Shown here piece by piece: positions 50,090 to 58,716 of a stretch of DNA of 64,000 nucleotides. Source of the DNA: Cyanobium sp. PLM2.Bin73. GTDB taxonomy: Bacteria > Cyanobacteriota > Cyanobacteriia > PCC-6307 > Cyanobiaceae. Positions within the stretch are counted from its first letter, which is position 1, and each line of letters starts with the position of its first letter. The notes under the pieces are model-generated. The model had not been told where the DNA came from and did no database searches. It saw nothing but the letters and a program-made list of their open reading frames with translations. The translations under genes and the position numbers were made by a program. The stretch covers positions 62,001-126,000 of the forward strand of contig REEV01000066.1 in assembly GCA_007694915.1 (NCBI GenBank), given 5' to 3'.

Positions 50090-50994
50090 GGGAGGCCCTC
50101 CTCCTCCCTCAGGCAGGCCCGCAGCCCCTCCCGGTAGCTGGGGTAGCGCAGCCGGTAGCCCAGCCCTGCGCAGAGCAGGCGGTTGGTGGCACGCCGGTTC
50201 TCGGCCCAGAAGCTGCGGGCCATCGGGCTGAGGTCGGCGGCGATGGCGTCGTAGCGCTCCACGGCCGGCAGCTTGAGATTCAGCAAATGGCTGGCGTAGC
50301 CCAGGATCTCACTGGAGGGGCAGGGATAGTCGTCGCAGACGTTGAGCACTGGAGGCCGGAGCTCGGCCGGCAGGGTGAGGCAGTGCAGCAGGGCGCCGAC
50401 GATGTCGTCCACATGCACCCGCGAGAACACCTGGCCGGGCTTGTGGATCAGCCTGCTGCGGCCCGACCGCAGGCCCGCGAACGGGCTGCGGCCCGGGCCG
50501 TAGATCGCCGGCAGCCGCAGGATCTGCACGGGCAGGCCGCTGGCCCGCCAGGCCTCCTCCGCCTCCAGGCGGGCCTGGCTGCGCCCCGCCCTTGGGCGGG
50601 GCGGGGCGGTTTCATCCACCCAGGCGCCCCCCGTGCAGCCGTACACCCCTGTGGTGGAGAGGTAGCCCACCCACGCCAGGGGCAGATCGGCGAGCAGGGG
50701 GGCCAGGCAGCGCAGGCTGGGATCGCCGGGCCCGCCGTCCGGGGGTGCGCTCACCAGCACGTGGCTCACGCCCGCCAGGTCACCGGGCTCAGGGAGCCGG
50801 GGGGCCTGGCTGTCGAACGGCAGCCAGCCGAATTCAGCCGGCAGAGCGGCCAGCTCCTCCGGGGGCTTGGGTTGGCGGCTGGTGAGCAGCGCCGTGAAGC
50901 CCAGTGAAGCGGCGGCCAGGGCGAAGCGCCGGCCGGTGTAACCGCCGCCCACCACCAGTAGGCGCCCCGCCGGCTTGACAGCCGCCTGGGTCAT
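50086..50994 (-). CDS. NAD(P)-dependent epimerase/dehydratase-like protein
   Basis: 302 residues from ATG at 50994. N-terminal RLLVVGGGYTGRRFALAAASLGF (Rossmann), YLSTTGVYGCTGGAWVDE, a RPRAGRSQARLEAEEAW segment in place of the usual YxxxK, RLPAIYGPGR and HVDDIVGALLHCL. The catalytic Tyr looks substituted, as in YeeZ-like SDR proteins. Ends RYPSYREGLRACL. The likely intact relative of the pseudogene at 4587. Confidence 0.85.
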   Translation of the reverse strand: MTQAAVKPAGRLLVVGGGYTGRRFALAAASLGFTALLTSRQPKPPEELAALPAEFGWLPFDSQAPRLPEPGDLAGVSHVLVSAPPDGGPGDPSLRCLAPLLADLPLAWVGYLSTTGVYGCTGGAWVDETAPPRPRAGRSQARLEAEEAWRASGLPVQILRLPAIYGPGRSPFAGLRSGRSRLIHKPGQVFSRVHVDDIVGALLHCLTLPAELRPPVLNVCDDYPCPSSEILGYASHLLNLKLPAVERYDAIAADLSPMARSFWAENRRATNRLLCAGLGYRLRYPSYREGLRACLREEEGLP

Positions 50995-51132
50995 GAGTAC
51001 ACCTGTACCACTTGCTGCCGTTCCATGGCCCGACACCTCGTCCCTGGTTTCTCCACCGGCGCTCCGCGGCGGCTTGCCCGGCCGTCGTGCGGGCGGGTGC
51101 CAGCCGGTCCGCCGCTGCTTCGCTCCGTCCCC

Positions 51133-51339
51133 ATGCCACCGGCCAAGGTTCAGCCCCAGCTTGCCGCCAGCGCTCACCGGGTGGGGGACGGGGCTGCAGC
51201 GCAGCCCCTGGGGCTGCCCACCCTGCTGGCCGTGGGGCTGCTGGTGCTGCTGGCGGCAACCCTGGCGCCGGAGCGGCCCCAGGATCAGGCGGCGATCTGC
51301 CAGCGGCACAACGGCCCGGTGGCCTGTCGGGTGTGGTGA
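51133..51339 (+). CDS. Small single-helix membrane protein
   Basis: 68 residues from ATG at 51133 (MPPAKVQPQ). One membrane helix ([19 protein letters not shown]), then [19 protein letters not shown]. The paired Cys and the terminal RVW look like a conserved cyanobacterial short tail. Its 3' end overlaps the HNH gene by 55 nt on the other strand. Function unknown. Confidence 0.6.
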   Translation: MPPAKVQPQLAASAHRVGDGAAAQPLGLPTLLAVGLLVLLAATLAPERPQDQAAICQRHNGPVACRVW

Positions 51340-51686
51340 GGAGCTGACCACTCCAGCAGGCGGATCGCCAGCCGCAGGTCGCCCTCCACCCAGGCGCGGA
51401 TCGCCATGGCCCGGCGGGGGTCGTAGAAGGGCTGTTGCCGGTACCACTGGAACACGTCGCCGTCGCCCTTGTGGCCATTGCAGGCCAGGCAGGCGGGGAC
51501 GCAGTTCTCGGTGACGCTGGAACCGCCGCGGCTCTGCGGGTGCACGTGGTCGATCGATTCCGACCGCCGGCCGCAGTAGACGCAGCTGTGGTCGGTGAGT
51601 TCGTGCAGGGAGCGGCGCCAGCGCCGCTGTTTGAGTTTGGGACAGAGCTCCTCGAGGGAGACGGCGTTGAGGGCCGGGGACGGCAT
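51285..51686 (-). CDS. HNH endonuclease
   Basis: 133 residues from ATG at 51686. [43 protein letters not shown] is a full HNH/zinc module (CxxC...DHVHP...CLACN). The C-terminal part is helical and Trp/Arg-rich. Sits divergently, 94 nt from a SNF2-type helicase start. No restriction-modification gene is seen nearby. Target unknown. Confidence 0.82.
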   Translation of the reverse strand: MPSPALNAVSLEELCPKLKQRRWRRSLHELTDHSCVYCGRRSESIDHVHPQSRGGSSVTENCVPACLACNGHKGDGDVFQWYRQQPFYDPRRAMAIRAWVEGDLRLAIRLLEWSAPHHTRQATGPLCRWQIAA

Positions 51687-51780
51687 CCCGGCAGAGAGCG
51701 ACCCCAACAATCCCCTGTCCCTGGCCTGCATCCGCGTGGCTCGGTTGGCACAGTTATGCCGCAACACGAGCGGAGGCACT

Positions 51781-53394
51781 GTGTCCGGGGCTGCAGTCTC
51801 ACCGCCTCGTTGCTGCCTGCGCCTGGGTGCCACCGGACGGATCGAGGTGATCAGCCCCTTTGATGCCGTCACCCAGGCCCAGCTGCGGGCGGTTCGCCCC
51901 CGGGGCCAGTGGAACGGCCAGCGGCGCTGCTGGGATTTCCCCCTGGAGGCGGCCGCCGCCCTGCGCCGCACACTCCAGGACCGGTTTCCGGTGGAGCCGG
52001 AGCTGGCCCAGTGGCTGGCCTGGCTGGAGCAGCCCCTGCCGCCGCTGCCAGCCCACCGCCTGTTGGTGGCGGCCGCCGGCCTGAGCGAGCCGCTGGCGGA
52101 CGGCCGCCGCCTGTTTGCCCACCAGCGGGCCGCGGCCCGCTGGCTGCTGGCCCGCCGTGGCGCCGTGCTGGCCGACGCCATGGGTCTGGGCAAGACCCTC
52201 TCGGCCCTGGCCGCCGCCAGGGCCATGGTGCGCCTGGCCGACTGCCGCGTGCTGGTGCTCGCCCCGGTGGGCCTGCACGATCACTGGCGCAGTGAGGCCC
52301 TGGCCCTCGGCCTGCGCCTTGAGCTGCACAGCTGGGCGCGCCTGCCGGAGTCGCTGCCGCCGGCCGGCACCGTGCTGATCGCCGACGAGGCCCATTTCGC
52401 CCAGAACCTGCACACGGCACGCAGCCGCGGTCTGCTGCGGCTGGCCCGCCACCCCCGCCTGCGGGCCGCCTGGCTGCTCTCCGGCACGCCGATGAAGAAC
52501 GGCCGGCCGGCCCAGCTCTATCCCCTGCTGGCCGCCATCGACCACCCCCTCGCCCGCGACCGGCGGGCCTTCGAGGAGCTGTTCTGTCAGGGCCACTGGC
52601 GCGAACGGGGTGGCCGGAGCCTTTGGCAGGCCACCGGCGCCAGCAACCTGGCCGAGCTGCAGCGCCTGATCCGACCTCTGCTGCTGCACCGCCGCAAGCA
52701 GGATTGCCTCGACCTGCCCCCCAAGCAGCGCCAGCTGCACCCGCTGCAGCTCGATGCCGCCCGGGGGCGTGGCTTCCAGCACCAGCTGGAGCTGCGGGTG
52801 CGCGACTACCGCCGCCGCGCCGCCCGCGGGGAGGTGCGGCGGGACGCCGAGGTGCTGGCGGTGCTCACGGCCCTGCGCCAGATCGGCTCCGACTACAAGC
52901 TGGCGGCGGCACGGGAGCTGGTGGGTGGCCTGCTGGGGCGGGGGGAGGCGGTGGTGGTGTTCACCGCCTTCGTGCGCACGGCCCGGATGCTGCAGCGCGA
53001 ACTGGGCCCCGCCGCCCTGCTCAGCGGGGCGGTGCCGGTGGCCGAACGCCAGCGCCTGGTGCACCGCTTCCAGGCCGGGGAGCTGCCGCTGCTGATCGCC
53101 ACCTTCGGCACCGGCGGCCTTGGCTTCACCCTGCACCAGGCCCGCCATGTGGTGCTGATCGAGCGGCCCTGGACCCCCGGCGACGCCGAGCAGGCCGAGG
53201 ACCGCTGCCACCGCATCGGCATGGGCGGCAGCCTCACCAGCCACTGGCTGCAGCTGGGGGTGGCCGATCAGCTGGTGGACGGGCTGATCGCCAGCAAGGC
53301 CGAGACCATTGCCCTCACCCTGCACCGGGGCGAGACCCAGATGCGCCGCCGCCGGCTCACGGCGATGGTGCGGGAGGTGTTGGCGGCGATGTGA
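51781..53394 (+). CDS. SNF2-type DNA helicase/translocase (SMARCAL1-like)
   Basis: 537 residues from GTG at 51781. [26 protein letters not shown] resembles a short HARP-like start. Motif I is [14 protein letters not shown], motif II IADEAH, motif [12 protein letters not shown], and motifs V-VI are [34 protein letters not shown]. Annealing or remodelling helicase function is likely. No nuclease domain is fused, and the HNH gene is divergent. Last 38 nt overlap the next lipoprotein gene convergently. Confidence 0.88.
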   Translation: MSGAAVSPPRCCLRLGATGRIEVISPFDAVTQAQLRAVRPRGQWNGQRRCWDFPLEAAAALRRTLQDRFPVEPELAQWLAWLEQPLPPLPAHRLLVAAAGLSEPLADGRRLFAHQRAAARWLLARRGAVLADAMGLGKTLSALAAARAMVRLADCRVLVLAPVGLHDHWRSEALALGLRLELHSWARLPESLPPAGTVLIADEAHFAQNLHTARSRGLLRLARHPRLRAAWLLSGTPMKNGRPAQLYPLLAAIDHPLARDRRAFEELFCQGHWRERGGRSLWQATGASNLAELQRLIRPLLLHRRKQDCLDLPPKQRQLHPLQLDAARGRGFQHQLELRVRDYRRRAARGEVRRDAEVLAVLTALRQIGSDYKLAAARELVGGLLGRGEAVVVFTAFVRTARMLQRELGPAALLSGAVPVAERQRLVHRFQAGELPLLIATFGTGGLGFTLHQARHVVLIERPWTPGDAEQAEDRCHRIGMGGSLTSHWLQLGVADQLVDGLIASKAETIALTLHRGETQMRRRRLTAMVREVLAAM

Positions 53395-53794
53395 GCGGCC
53401 CTTCGGCGCAGAGCTCCCGGCGCACCTCCAGGTCGCTGCGCAGCTGGGCGTCCAGCTCGTCCTCCGGCAGCCGCTCCGCCAGGCGAAGCGCCTCACGCAG
53501 GTCCTCACAGGCCTGCTCGTCGTTGCCGGCCAGGCTGTGCAGGAGATAGCGCTCGTTGCGGGGGCCGGGATCGTCGGGATAGGCGGCCACCACCTTGTCA
53601 CAGACAGCGATCTGCTCCTCCAGTCGGTCCAGGGTCACCTCCCGCAGGCAGTCGTCGCGGCTCACCCCACCCTGCTGGGGCAGCGGCTGCTCCTGGCAAC
53701 CCAGCAGAGAGCTTGCCGCCAGCAGCGCCGTGAACCCCAGGACAGCGACCCTGAGGGGGCTGAGCCGGCTGTCAGTAGCCGTAGCGTTCACCAC
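53357..53794 (-). CDS. Predicted lipoprotein
   Basis: 145 residues: signal with lipobox LAASSLLGC near residues 25-33, then an acidic helical domain with Cys pairs (DDCLREV, IAVCDKVV, QACEDL, RELCAEG) that looks like a TPR-type or Cys-bridged helical hairpin. A Pro/Thr-rich tail ends it. Start overlaps the end of the DUF6554 gene by 23 nt on the same strand, so the two are probably cotranscribed. No family assigned. Confidence 0.7.
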   Translation of the reverse strand: MVNATATDSRLSPLRVAVLGFTALLAASSLLGCQEQPLPQQGGVSRDDCLREVTLDRLEEQIAVCDKVVAAYPDDPGPRNERYLLHSLAGNDEQACEDLREALRLAERLPEDELDAQLRSDLEVRRELCAEGPLTSPPTPPAPSP

Positions 53795-54197
53795 GGGTCA
53801 TGGCACCACCGCCGGGCTGCGGTGTGGCCTGCGTCTCCTCCCGGCGGTAGAGATCGCCCAGGTACATGCCGCAGTTGGGGAAACTCGCAGGGCTCTGGAC
53901 CACCGACTCGGTGATCATCACCGCCGCGTGCTGTGGCGAGGTGCGAAACATGCCGCTTCCCTGTCGCTTGATCACTTCATAGGCGGCGTCCCAGCTCACC
54001 TGGTGATCGTTGCCGTTGTCGCGCATGAAGCAGTAGATCTGCGCACCCTTGTCCCCTGGTGTGGACATCACCCCCACAGGGACCACCGCAACCTGCTGGG
54101 CAGTGGCATTCGCGGGGAAGCATGCGGCGGCCAGCAATGTCAGCGGCAGCAGCCACCGTCGCACCCTGGCAGGCCGGGAATCGGGGTGACCAACCAT
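53772..54197 (-). CDS. Exported DUF6554-like protein
   Basis: 141 residues from ATG at 54197. Signal peptide RRWLLPLTLLAAACFPANATAQQ. The mature part has GDKGAQIYCFMRDNGNDHQVSWDAAYEVIKRQ and two cysteines (IYCFM, PNCGMY), as in the cyanobacterial DUF6554 group. Function unknown. Upstream of the lipoprotein gene on the same strand. Confidence 0.72.
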   Translation of the reverse strand: MVGHPDSRPARVRRWLLPLTLLAAACFPANATAQQVAVVPVGVMSTPGDKGAQIYCFMRDNGNDHQVSWDAAYEVIKRQGSGMFRTSPQHAAVMITESVVQSPASFPNCGMYLGDLYRREETQATPQPGGGAMTRGERYGY

Positions 54198-54310
54198 GGT
54201 CTTTGAAGGGCGTCGGGGGTCCAAGGTATCGATGCCCCCCGGCAGCGTCGAGGGCGGCCGCGGCGGGAACTGTCCTCCCCGATCAGGTCCGGGTGGACGG
54301 TCAGAAGGCC

Positions 54311-54826
54311 TCAGGGTGGCGGCTGGGCGATCGGCAGCATCAGCCGCAGCAGCAGGGGCGTGACGATCAACACCGTGATCAGGCGCAGGGCATGCAGCAG
54401 GGCCACGGCGGCGCCAACGCCGAACTCGGCCCCGGCCAGGCTCATGCCGGTGATGCCCCCCGGGGCGGAGCCCAGCAGGGCGATCACCGGATCGATCCCC
54501 AGCAGGCGGCTGCACACCAGGGCCACGGCCAGTCCGGCCAGCACCAGCGTGCTGGTGATCAACAGGGCGGGCCGCCACAGCTGACGCAGATCCACCAGGG
54601 CGGCGGCGCTGATGCTGGTGCCGATCACCGTGCCGATGGCGATCTCCAGGGCCGTGCGGGTGCCCGCCGGCCACTGGGCCGGCTCCAGGCGGCCAGTGGC
54701 GCTCACCAGCCCGGCGGCCAGCAGCGCTCCCGCCAGGGGCGCGGCCGGCAGACCACTGCGCAGGGCCAGCAGACCACCGGCCGTCCCTGCCAGGGCGTAG
54801 AGCAGCAGGGTTGCGGGCACCACCAT
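54311..54826 (-). CDS. AbrB-type membrane protein, half-size
   Basis: 171 residues from MVVPATLL at 54826 (the ORF extends to 54883). Five hydrophobic helices with GSAPGGITGMSLAGAEFGVG, the AbrB/ammonia-monooxygenase-like repeat motif. E. coli AbrB has two such repeats in one chain; here a single repeat, suggesting a dimer or a split gene. Transported substrate unknown. The neighbour on the other strand starts within 81 nt. Confidence 0.75.
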   Translation of the reverse strand: MVVPATLLLYALAGTAGGLLALRSGLPAAPLAGALLAAGLVSATGRLEPAQWPAGTRTALEIAIGTVIGTSISAAALVDLRQLWRPALLITSTLVLAGLAVALVCSRLLGIDPVIALLGSAPGGITGMSLAGAEFGVGAAVALLHALRLITVLIVTPLLLRLMLPIAQPPP

Positions 54827-54906
54827 CTCCCCATCATCGCCAGGCCCGTCAGGGGTGCGGAGGGCGTGGGGATGTGTTGTCATCGGCTGCAGCGCATCGC
54901 CCCCCC

Positions 54907-55272
54907 ATGGCCACCCCTTCCGTGTCCTTCCGGATCACCCGCAGCACTGAAGATCTGGCACAGACCACCCATGCCCTCTCTCAGCGGCTGGTGAAGCTCG
55001 AGCAACGCCTTGAAGGGCTGGAACGTCAGCTCAGCGTGGCCCTGGAGCGTCGCGAGCAGCACGACCCCGACGAGCTCAGCAGCCTGGAAACCGTGGAACA
55101 ACTGCTGTCGGACTGCCGACTGTTGCTGGGGCTGGATGATCAGCAGCCTGGCCTGGGCGATGGGGCTCTCGATGAGGCCTCCGCGCCTGTCCTGGCCGGC
55201 CTGGAGGGCCAGGCTGAACCCTGCGACGACTGGGGAGATGACAGCGCAGAGGATCCGGCCCAGGCGGCCTGA
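54907..55272 (+). CDS. Coiled-coil hypothetical protein
   Basis: 121 residues from ATG at 54907. A helical stretch (LAQTTHALSQRLVKLEQRLEGLERQL) with heptad pattern, then an acidic C-terminus rich in Asp and Glu. No family recognised. The composition and clear start suggest a real gene. Confidence 0.6.
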   Translation: MATPSVSFRITRSTEDLAQTTHALSQRLVKLEQRLEGLERQLSVALERREQHDPDELSSLETVEQLLSDCRLLLGLDDQQPGLGDGALDEASAPVLAGLEGQAEPCDDWGDDSAEDPAQAA

Positions 55273-55330
55273 TCACCAGCGCTCTCGCCTTCGGGGCTTG
55301 CTGCTGCCAAAATGGGAAGAAAGTGAGCGC

Positions 55331-55573
55331 ATGACATTCCCCACTTCCGCCCACACCACTCCCGGTCACCCCAGTGGCTCTCACCGCGGCGGCTCACCCA
55401 CCTGCACGAACGCGGCTCCTCCGATCTCCCGCAGCGATGAAGGGGATCATCAACTGGAGAAGTTGCAATTTGCTCTCGCGATTGCCCTGACCAGGGGTGA
55501 CCGTCAGCGGGAACAGCTGTTGCGTGAACAGATCGCCGCCCTGGGCGGCTACTGCGAAGAACCCGGCACCTGA
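55331..55573 (+). CDS. Small conserved-looking hypothetical protein
   Basis: 80 residues from ATG at 55331 with a Ser/Thr/Pro-rich start and a helical end: LEKLQFALAIALTRGDRQREQLLREQIAALGG, ending EEPGT. The C-terminal half looks like a short helical hairpin common in picocyanobacteria. The track ORF to 55010 is over-extended. Function unknown. Confidence 0.6.
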   Translation: MTFPTSAHTTPGHPSGSHRGGSPTCTNAAPPISRSDEGDHQLEKLQFALAIALTRGDRQREQLLREQIAALGGYCEEPGT

Positions 55574-55952
55574 CGTTCATTCCGTCTGAGCCGCCGCAGG
55601 GTCGACCGGCCCGGTTCGATCGGTTCTCCTCTACCGGTCGATCGGTATGGCCCTGGTGACAGCCTGCTTGCTTTGATGACTCGACATAAGGCCAAAGTGC
55701 AGATCCTAGTCCTGGGACTACCCCAGGACGTTTCCGCCGGTCTTAAGCCTGCAGTCCTGCGGGTTCATGGTCTGGAGCCATGGAGGATTAAGGCCACTAT
55801 CGCTACGCTCATCGGGCCGGGATCAGATGCGGCCGGTTCAGGCTCTCGTTCTCTTGCCTTCCATCGTGACCACAACCACCCTGCCCTCTTCACGTCCCAG
55901 GCCCGCAATCGCTGTTGCTTCAGCTGCCGTTCAGGGCGATCGCGATCAGAAG
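55574..55952. other. 379-nt intergenic stretch with hairpins
   Basis: No supported gene. It holds a perfect 8-bp inverted repeat GTCCTGGG-ACTAC-CCCAGGAC (55709-55729), a shorter CATGG/CCATG hairpin near 55768-55786, and repeated CGATCGGT-like words with a near-palindrome ACCGGTCGATCGGT about 55634-55648. ORFs here are short and not protein-like. It may be a leader or small RNA. Confidence 0.4.
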
Positions 55953-56120
55953 ATGGAACTCAAGGCCCGCATCCGAGAACTCGACAACCAGGCCAGGGCT
56001 GCCGCTGCCGCCGGCGAGATTGAACAGTCGGCGAGGGCAATCCTGGCGGCCTTGGACTGTGAACGCCGCCTGGCGGCCACCGGGCCCCAGGTGCTGCAGC
56101 TGATCAAACCCCGCGCCTGA
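55953..56120 (+). CDS. Small helical hypothetical protein
   Basis: 55 residues from ATG at 55953 (MELKARIRELDNQARAAAAAG), continuing SARAILAALDCERRLAATGPQVLQLIKPRA. Looks like a conserved picocyanobacterial short protein of two helices. The track ORF (55767) is longer but its N-terminus is not protein-like; a GTG upstream is possible. Function unknown. Confidence 0.65.
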   Translation: MELKARIRELDNQARAAAAAGEIEQSARAILAALDCERRLAATGPQVLQLIKPRA

Positions 56121-56266
56121 GCCAGGCGCCCCATGCGTTTGGTCGTCCCCTCATCCAGCGGGCGGCCTCAGCGGTAGTCAGGGCGTTCCCGTCGCGCTCG
56201 CGCCACTCACGGTGTTCCCCACAGACTGGGAATGCAGCGAGCCTGCTGATTCGTCCTTGACGCCCC

Positions 56267-58453
56267 ATGGTGTGCCCACCCATCACCGGCGCGGTTCAGG
56301 AAGGGGACAGGCGGGTCTCGTTCTTCAGCAGACGCTGGGTGTTCTGGTTGGCGATCCTGCCTCCCCTGGCCGCCCTTGTCCTGCTCAAGTTCGCGGATGG
56401 CGGTGCACCGGTCTGGATGCCATCCCTGCTGGTGCTGGCCTGGGTTCTATGGCTGCGCCGCCGCCCTGAGGCCAGCCTGCCCATGGCCGCGCGCCGCAGC
56501 GCCATCGCCCTGATCGTGCTGCTCAGCCTCGGCTACCTCGCCTGGCGCGCCACCAGCACCCTCAACCTGAGCACGCCGCTGGCCACGGCCATCAGTCTCA
56601 CAATGCTGGCGGCGGAAACCAGCCTGCTCGGCCATGGCCTGCTGCAGCTGCTGCTGGCCTGGTTCCGCGAGCCGCCGGTGGCCCGCGAGGCGGAGCAGGC
56701 GGCCCAGCGGCTGGCCCAGCGCTGGACCCACGATCTCCGGGCCCTGCCCGCCGTCGATGTGCTCGTGACCAGTTGCGGTGAGCCGCTGGAGCTGGTGGAG
56801 CGCACCCTGGGCGGCTGCCTGGCCATGGCCTACCCGCGCTTCTCGGTGTGGTTGCTCGACGACGCGGCCCGCCCGGAGCTGGAGAGGCTCTGCTCCCGGC
56901 TGGGCTGCCGCTACCGCAGCCGGGTCGAGCGCCACCAGGCGAAGGCCGGCAACCTCAACCATGTGCTGCCGGAGCTGGATGGCGATCTGCTGGCGGTGTT
57001 CGACGCCGATGTGGTGCCTCAGCACGACTTTTTGGCCCGCTGTGTGGGCCTGTTCGACGATCCGCGGGTGGCACTGGTTCAGACCCCCCAGAGCTACATG
57101 AACGCCGATCCTGTGATCCGCAATCTGGGCCTCGAGCGCTGGCTGATGCCGGATGAGGAGCACTTCTACCGCTGGATCGAGCCCGTTCGTCAGGGGGTGG
57201 GTGCCGTGGTGTGCGCCGGCACGTCCTTCGTGATGCGCCGCCTGGCGCTGCTGCAGGTGGGCGGGTTTGAAACGGCCACCTCCTCGGAGGACCTGGCCAC
57301 CGGGATCCGGCTCAGTGCCGCCGGCTGCCGCTGCGTTTATCTCAACGAGAAGCTCAGTGCAGGCCTGGCACCTCCCACCATTGCGGCGATGGCCCGGCAG
57401 CGCAGCCGCTGGGCCAGCGGCACGCTGCAGATCCTGCGCACCTCAGCCAGCCCGCTCACCATCGCCGGGCTTTCCCCGCTGCAGCGCCTGGCCTACCTGG
57501 AGGGAATCCTGCACTGGTTGAGCGTGCTGCCCCAGCTGTGCCTTCTGCTGCTGCCGCTCAGCTTCGGGGTGTTGCGGGTGCCGCCCCTGCTGCTGCGCGA
57601 TGACGGCTGGCTGACGCTGGCCCTGCCCATGGTGCTGGCCCAGCTGCTGCTGGTGCGCTGGTTCAGCCGCGGATCCCGCTCGGCTCTGCTGCCTGAGCTC
57701 TACCGCTGGGTGTTTCTGGCGCCGCTGCTGCACGCCGTGCTGAGCACCCTGGCGGGGCGGCCCCGGCGCTTCCGCGTCACGCCCAAGACGGCATCGCCGC
57801 AACGCCGGATGCCGGCAGCCGCCCTGGCGATCCCGCTCGTCGCTCTGCTGGCCCTGCAGCTGTTCAATCTCCAGCTGCTGCTGCGGGGGGGCGCTCCCGC
57901 CCTGCCCCTGGTGTGGAGTGGCCTGGCGATGCTCAGCCTGCTGGCAGCCCTGCGGGCCTGCTGGGATCGGCCTGCCAGTGGCGTGGAGGTGTGGTTCCAG
58001 CCCATCGCTGGCCAGGTGTGGCTCGAGCAGCACGGCCGGCGCTGGCCGGCCCGGCTCACGGCCATCAGTGAACAGGGGCTTGAACTCGCCTGGCGGCTTG
58101 TTGACCATCCCGGCCCCGGACCAGACCTGCAGCGGCCCCTGTCCCTTCTGAGTCCGGCACTGACCGGGAACGACTGGCCGCTGCAGGCCCAGCGCCTGGA
58201 GCGCCGCGGTGAGCAGATGCGGCTGGGGGCCGGCTGGCTGGGCCAATCAACCGCCGCGCGTGAACGGCGCCTGAGCCTGCTCTACCGCCAGGGCGGTCGC
58301 TGGCCGGTGCGGCAGGCCCCCAGGGAACCCCTGGCGCTGCTGGCGGTGCTGGTGGCCCTGTTGCGTCCCCTGCCGGCGCAGGGCTGGTTCCGGCGCAGCG
58401 CCCTGCCCATCCAGTTGGCGCCGGCGGCCGCGGTGCCCGAGCTGGTGGGTTGA
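56267..58453 (+). CDS. BcsA-like membrane glycosyltransferase (GT2)
   Basis: 728 residues. Membrane helices near 20-40, 80-105, 400-460, 480-495 and 520-560 flank a GT2 domain with VDVLVTSCGEP, LLDDAARPE, FDADVVPQ (DxD), TSSEDLATG (TED-type catalytic) and QRSRWASG (QxxRW), the processive-synthase signature. A C-terminal domain of about 170 residues may be a PilZ-like barrel, but the RxxxR motif is not clear. Probably makes a cellulose-like or other beta-glucan polymer. No bcsB partner is adjacent. Confidence 0.85.
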   Translation: MVCPPITGAVQEGDRRVSFFSRRWVFWLAILPPLAALVLLKFADGGAPVWMPSLLVLAWVLWLRRRPEASLPMAARRSAIALIVLLSLGYLAWRATSTLNLSTPLATAISLTMLAAETSLLGHGLLQLLLAWFREPPVAREAEQAAQRLAQRWTHDLRALPAVDVLVTSCGEPLELVERTLGGCLAMAYPRFSVWLLDDAARPELERLCSRLGCRYRSRVERHQAKAGNLNHVLPELDGDLLAVFDADVVPQHDFLARCVGLFDDPRVALVQTPQSYMNADPVIRNLGLERWLMPDEEHFYRWIEPVRQGVGAVVCAGTSFVMRRLALLQVGGFETATSSEDLATGIRLSAAGCRCVYLNEKLSAGLAPPTIAAMARQRSRWASGTLQILRTSASPLTIAGLSPLQRLAYLEGILHWLSVLPQLCLLLLPLSFGVLRVPPLLLRDDGWLTLALPMVLAQLLLVRWFSRGSRSALLPELYRWVFLAPLLHAVLSTLAGRPRRFRVTPKTASPQRRMPAAALAIPLVALLALQLFNLQLLLRGGAPALPLVWSGLAMLSLLAALRACWDRPASGVEVWFQPIAGQVWLEQHGRRWPARLTAISEQGLELAWRLVDHPGPGPDLQRPLSLLSPALTGNDWPLQAQRLERRGEQMRLGAGWLGQSTAARERRLSLLYRQGGRWPVRQAPREPLALLAVLVALLRPLPAQGWFRRSALPIQLAPAAAVPELVG

Positions 58454-58506
58454 GGGCAATCCGAACGGGAGTGCTGGCGGTAGACAGCACGGTTGCCATT
58501 CGGTTC

Positions 58507-58713
58507 ATGCCTTCCCTCTCTTCCCGCCTGCGCTCCGGCCTGGCCGTCGCGGCCCTGTCCGCCGCTGCCCTCACCCTTCCCGCCTGCGCCGGCCTCTGCG
58601 GACCCCGCGGGGGTTGTGGGGGCAAGCAGGAACAAAAGGCCGGCGGCTGTGCGGCGGGCAAGAAGGGCGGTTGTGGTGCGGCGAAAGCCGGTGGCTGCGG
58701 CCCTGCCCAGTAG
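58507..58713 (+). CDS. Cys/Gly-rich exported small protein
   Basis: 68 residues from ATG at 58507. A signal peptide with lipobox-like LPACAG is followed by CGPRGGCGGKQEQKAGGC and AGKKGGCGAAKAGGCGP: Gly/Lys/Cys repeats with several Cys. Resembles the low-complexity Cys peptides of copper-buffering (HvfA/bufferin-like) systems, but no DUF692 enzyme is adjacent, so that link is speculative. The next gene is 3 nt downstream on the same strand. Confidence 0.6.
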   Translation: MPSLSSRLRSGLAVAALSAAALTLPACAGLCGPRGGCGGKQEQKAGGCAAGKKGGCGAAKAGGCGPAQ

Positions 58714-58716
58714 CCC

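Noticed and set aside
55936-55943. HIP1 sites (GCGATCGC), also at 1573, 24689, 36633, 45938 and 61734
   Set aside because: At least six copies seen, but a rough expectation for such a GC-rich word in 64 kb is a few, so no clear enrichment can be claimed by eye.
55673-56023. 116-aa plus-strand ORF starting MMTRHKAKVQILVLGL
   Set aside because: The first 40 residues look passable, but the rest is Arg/Ser-rich shadow of the 55953 gene and it covers the hairpins.
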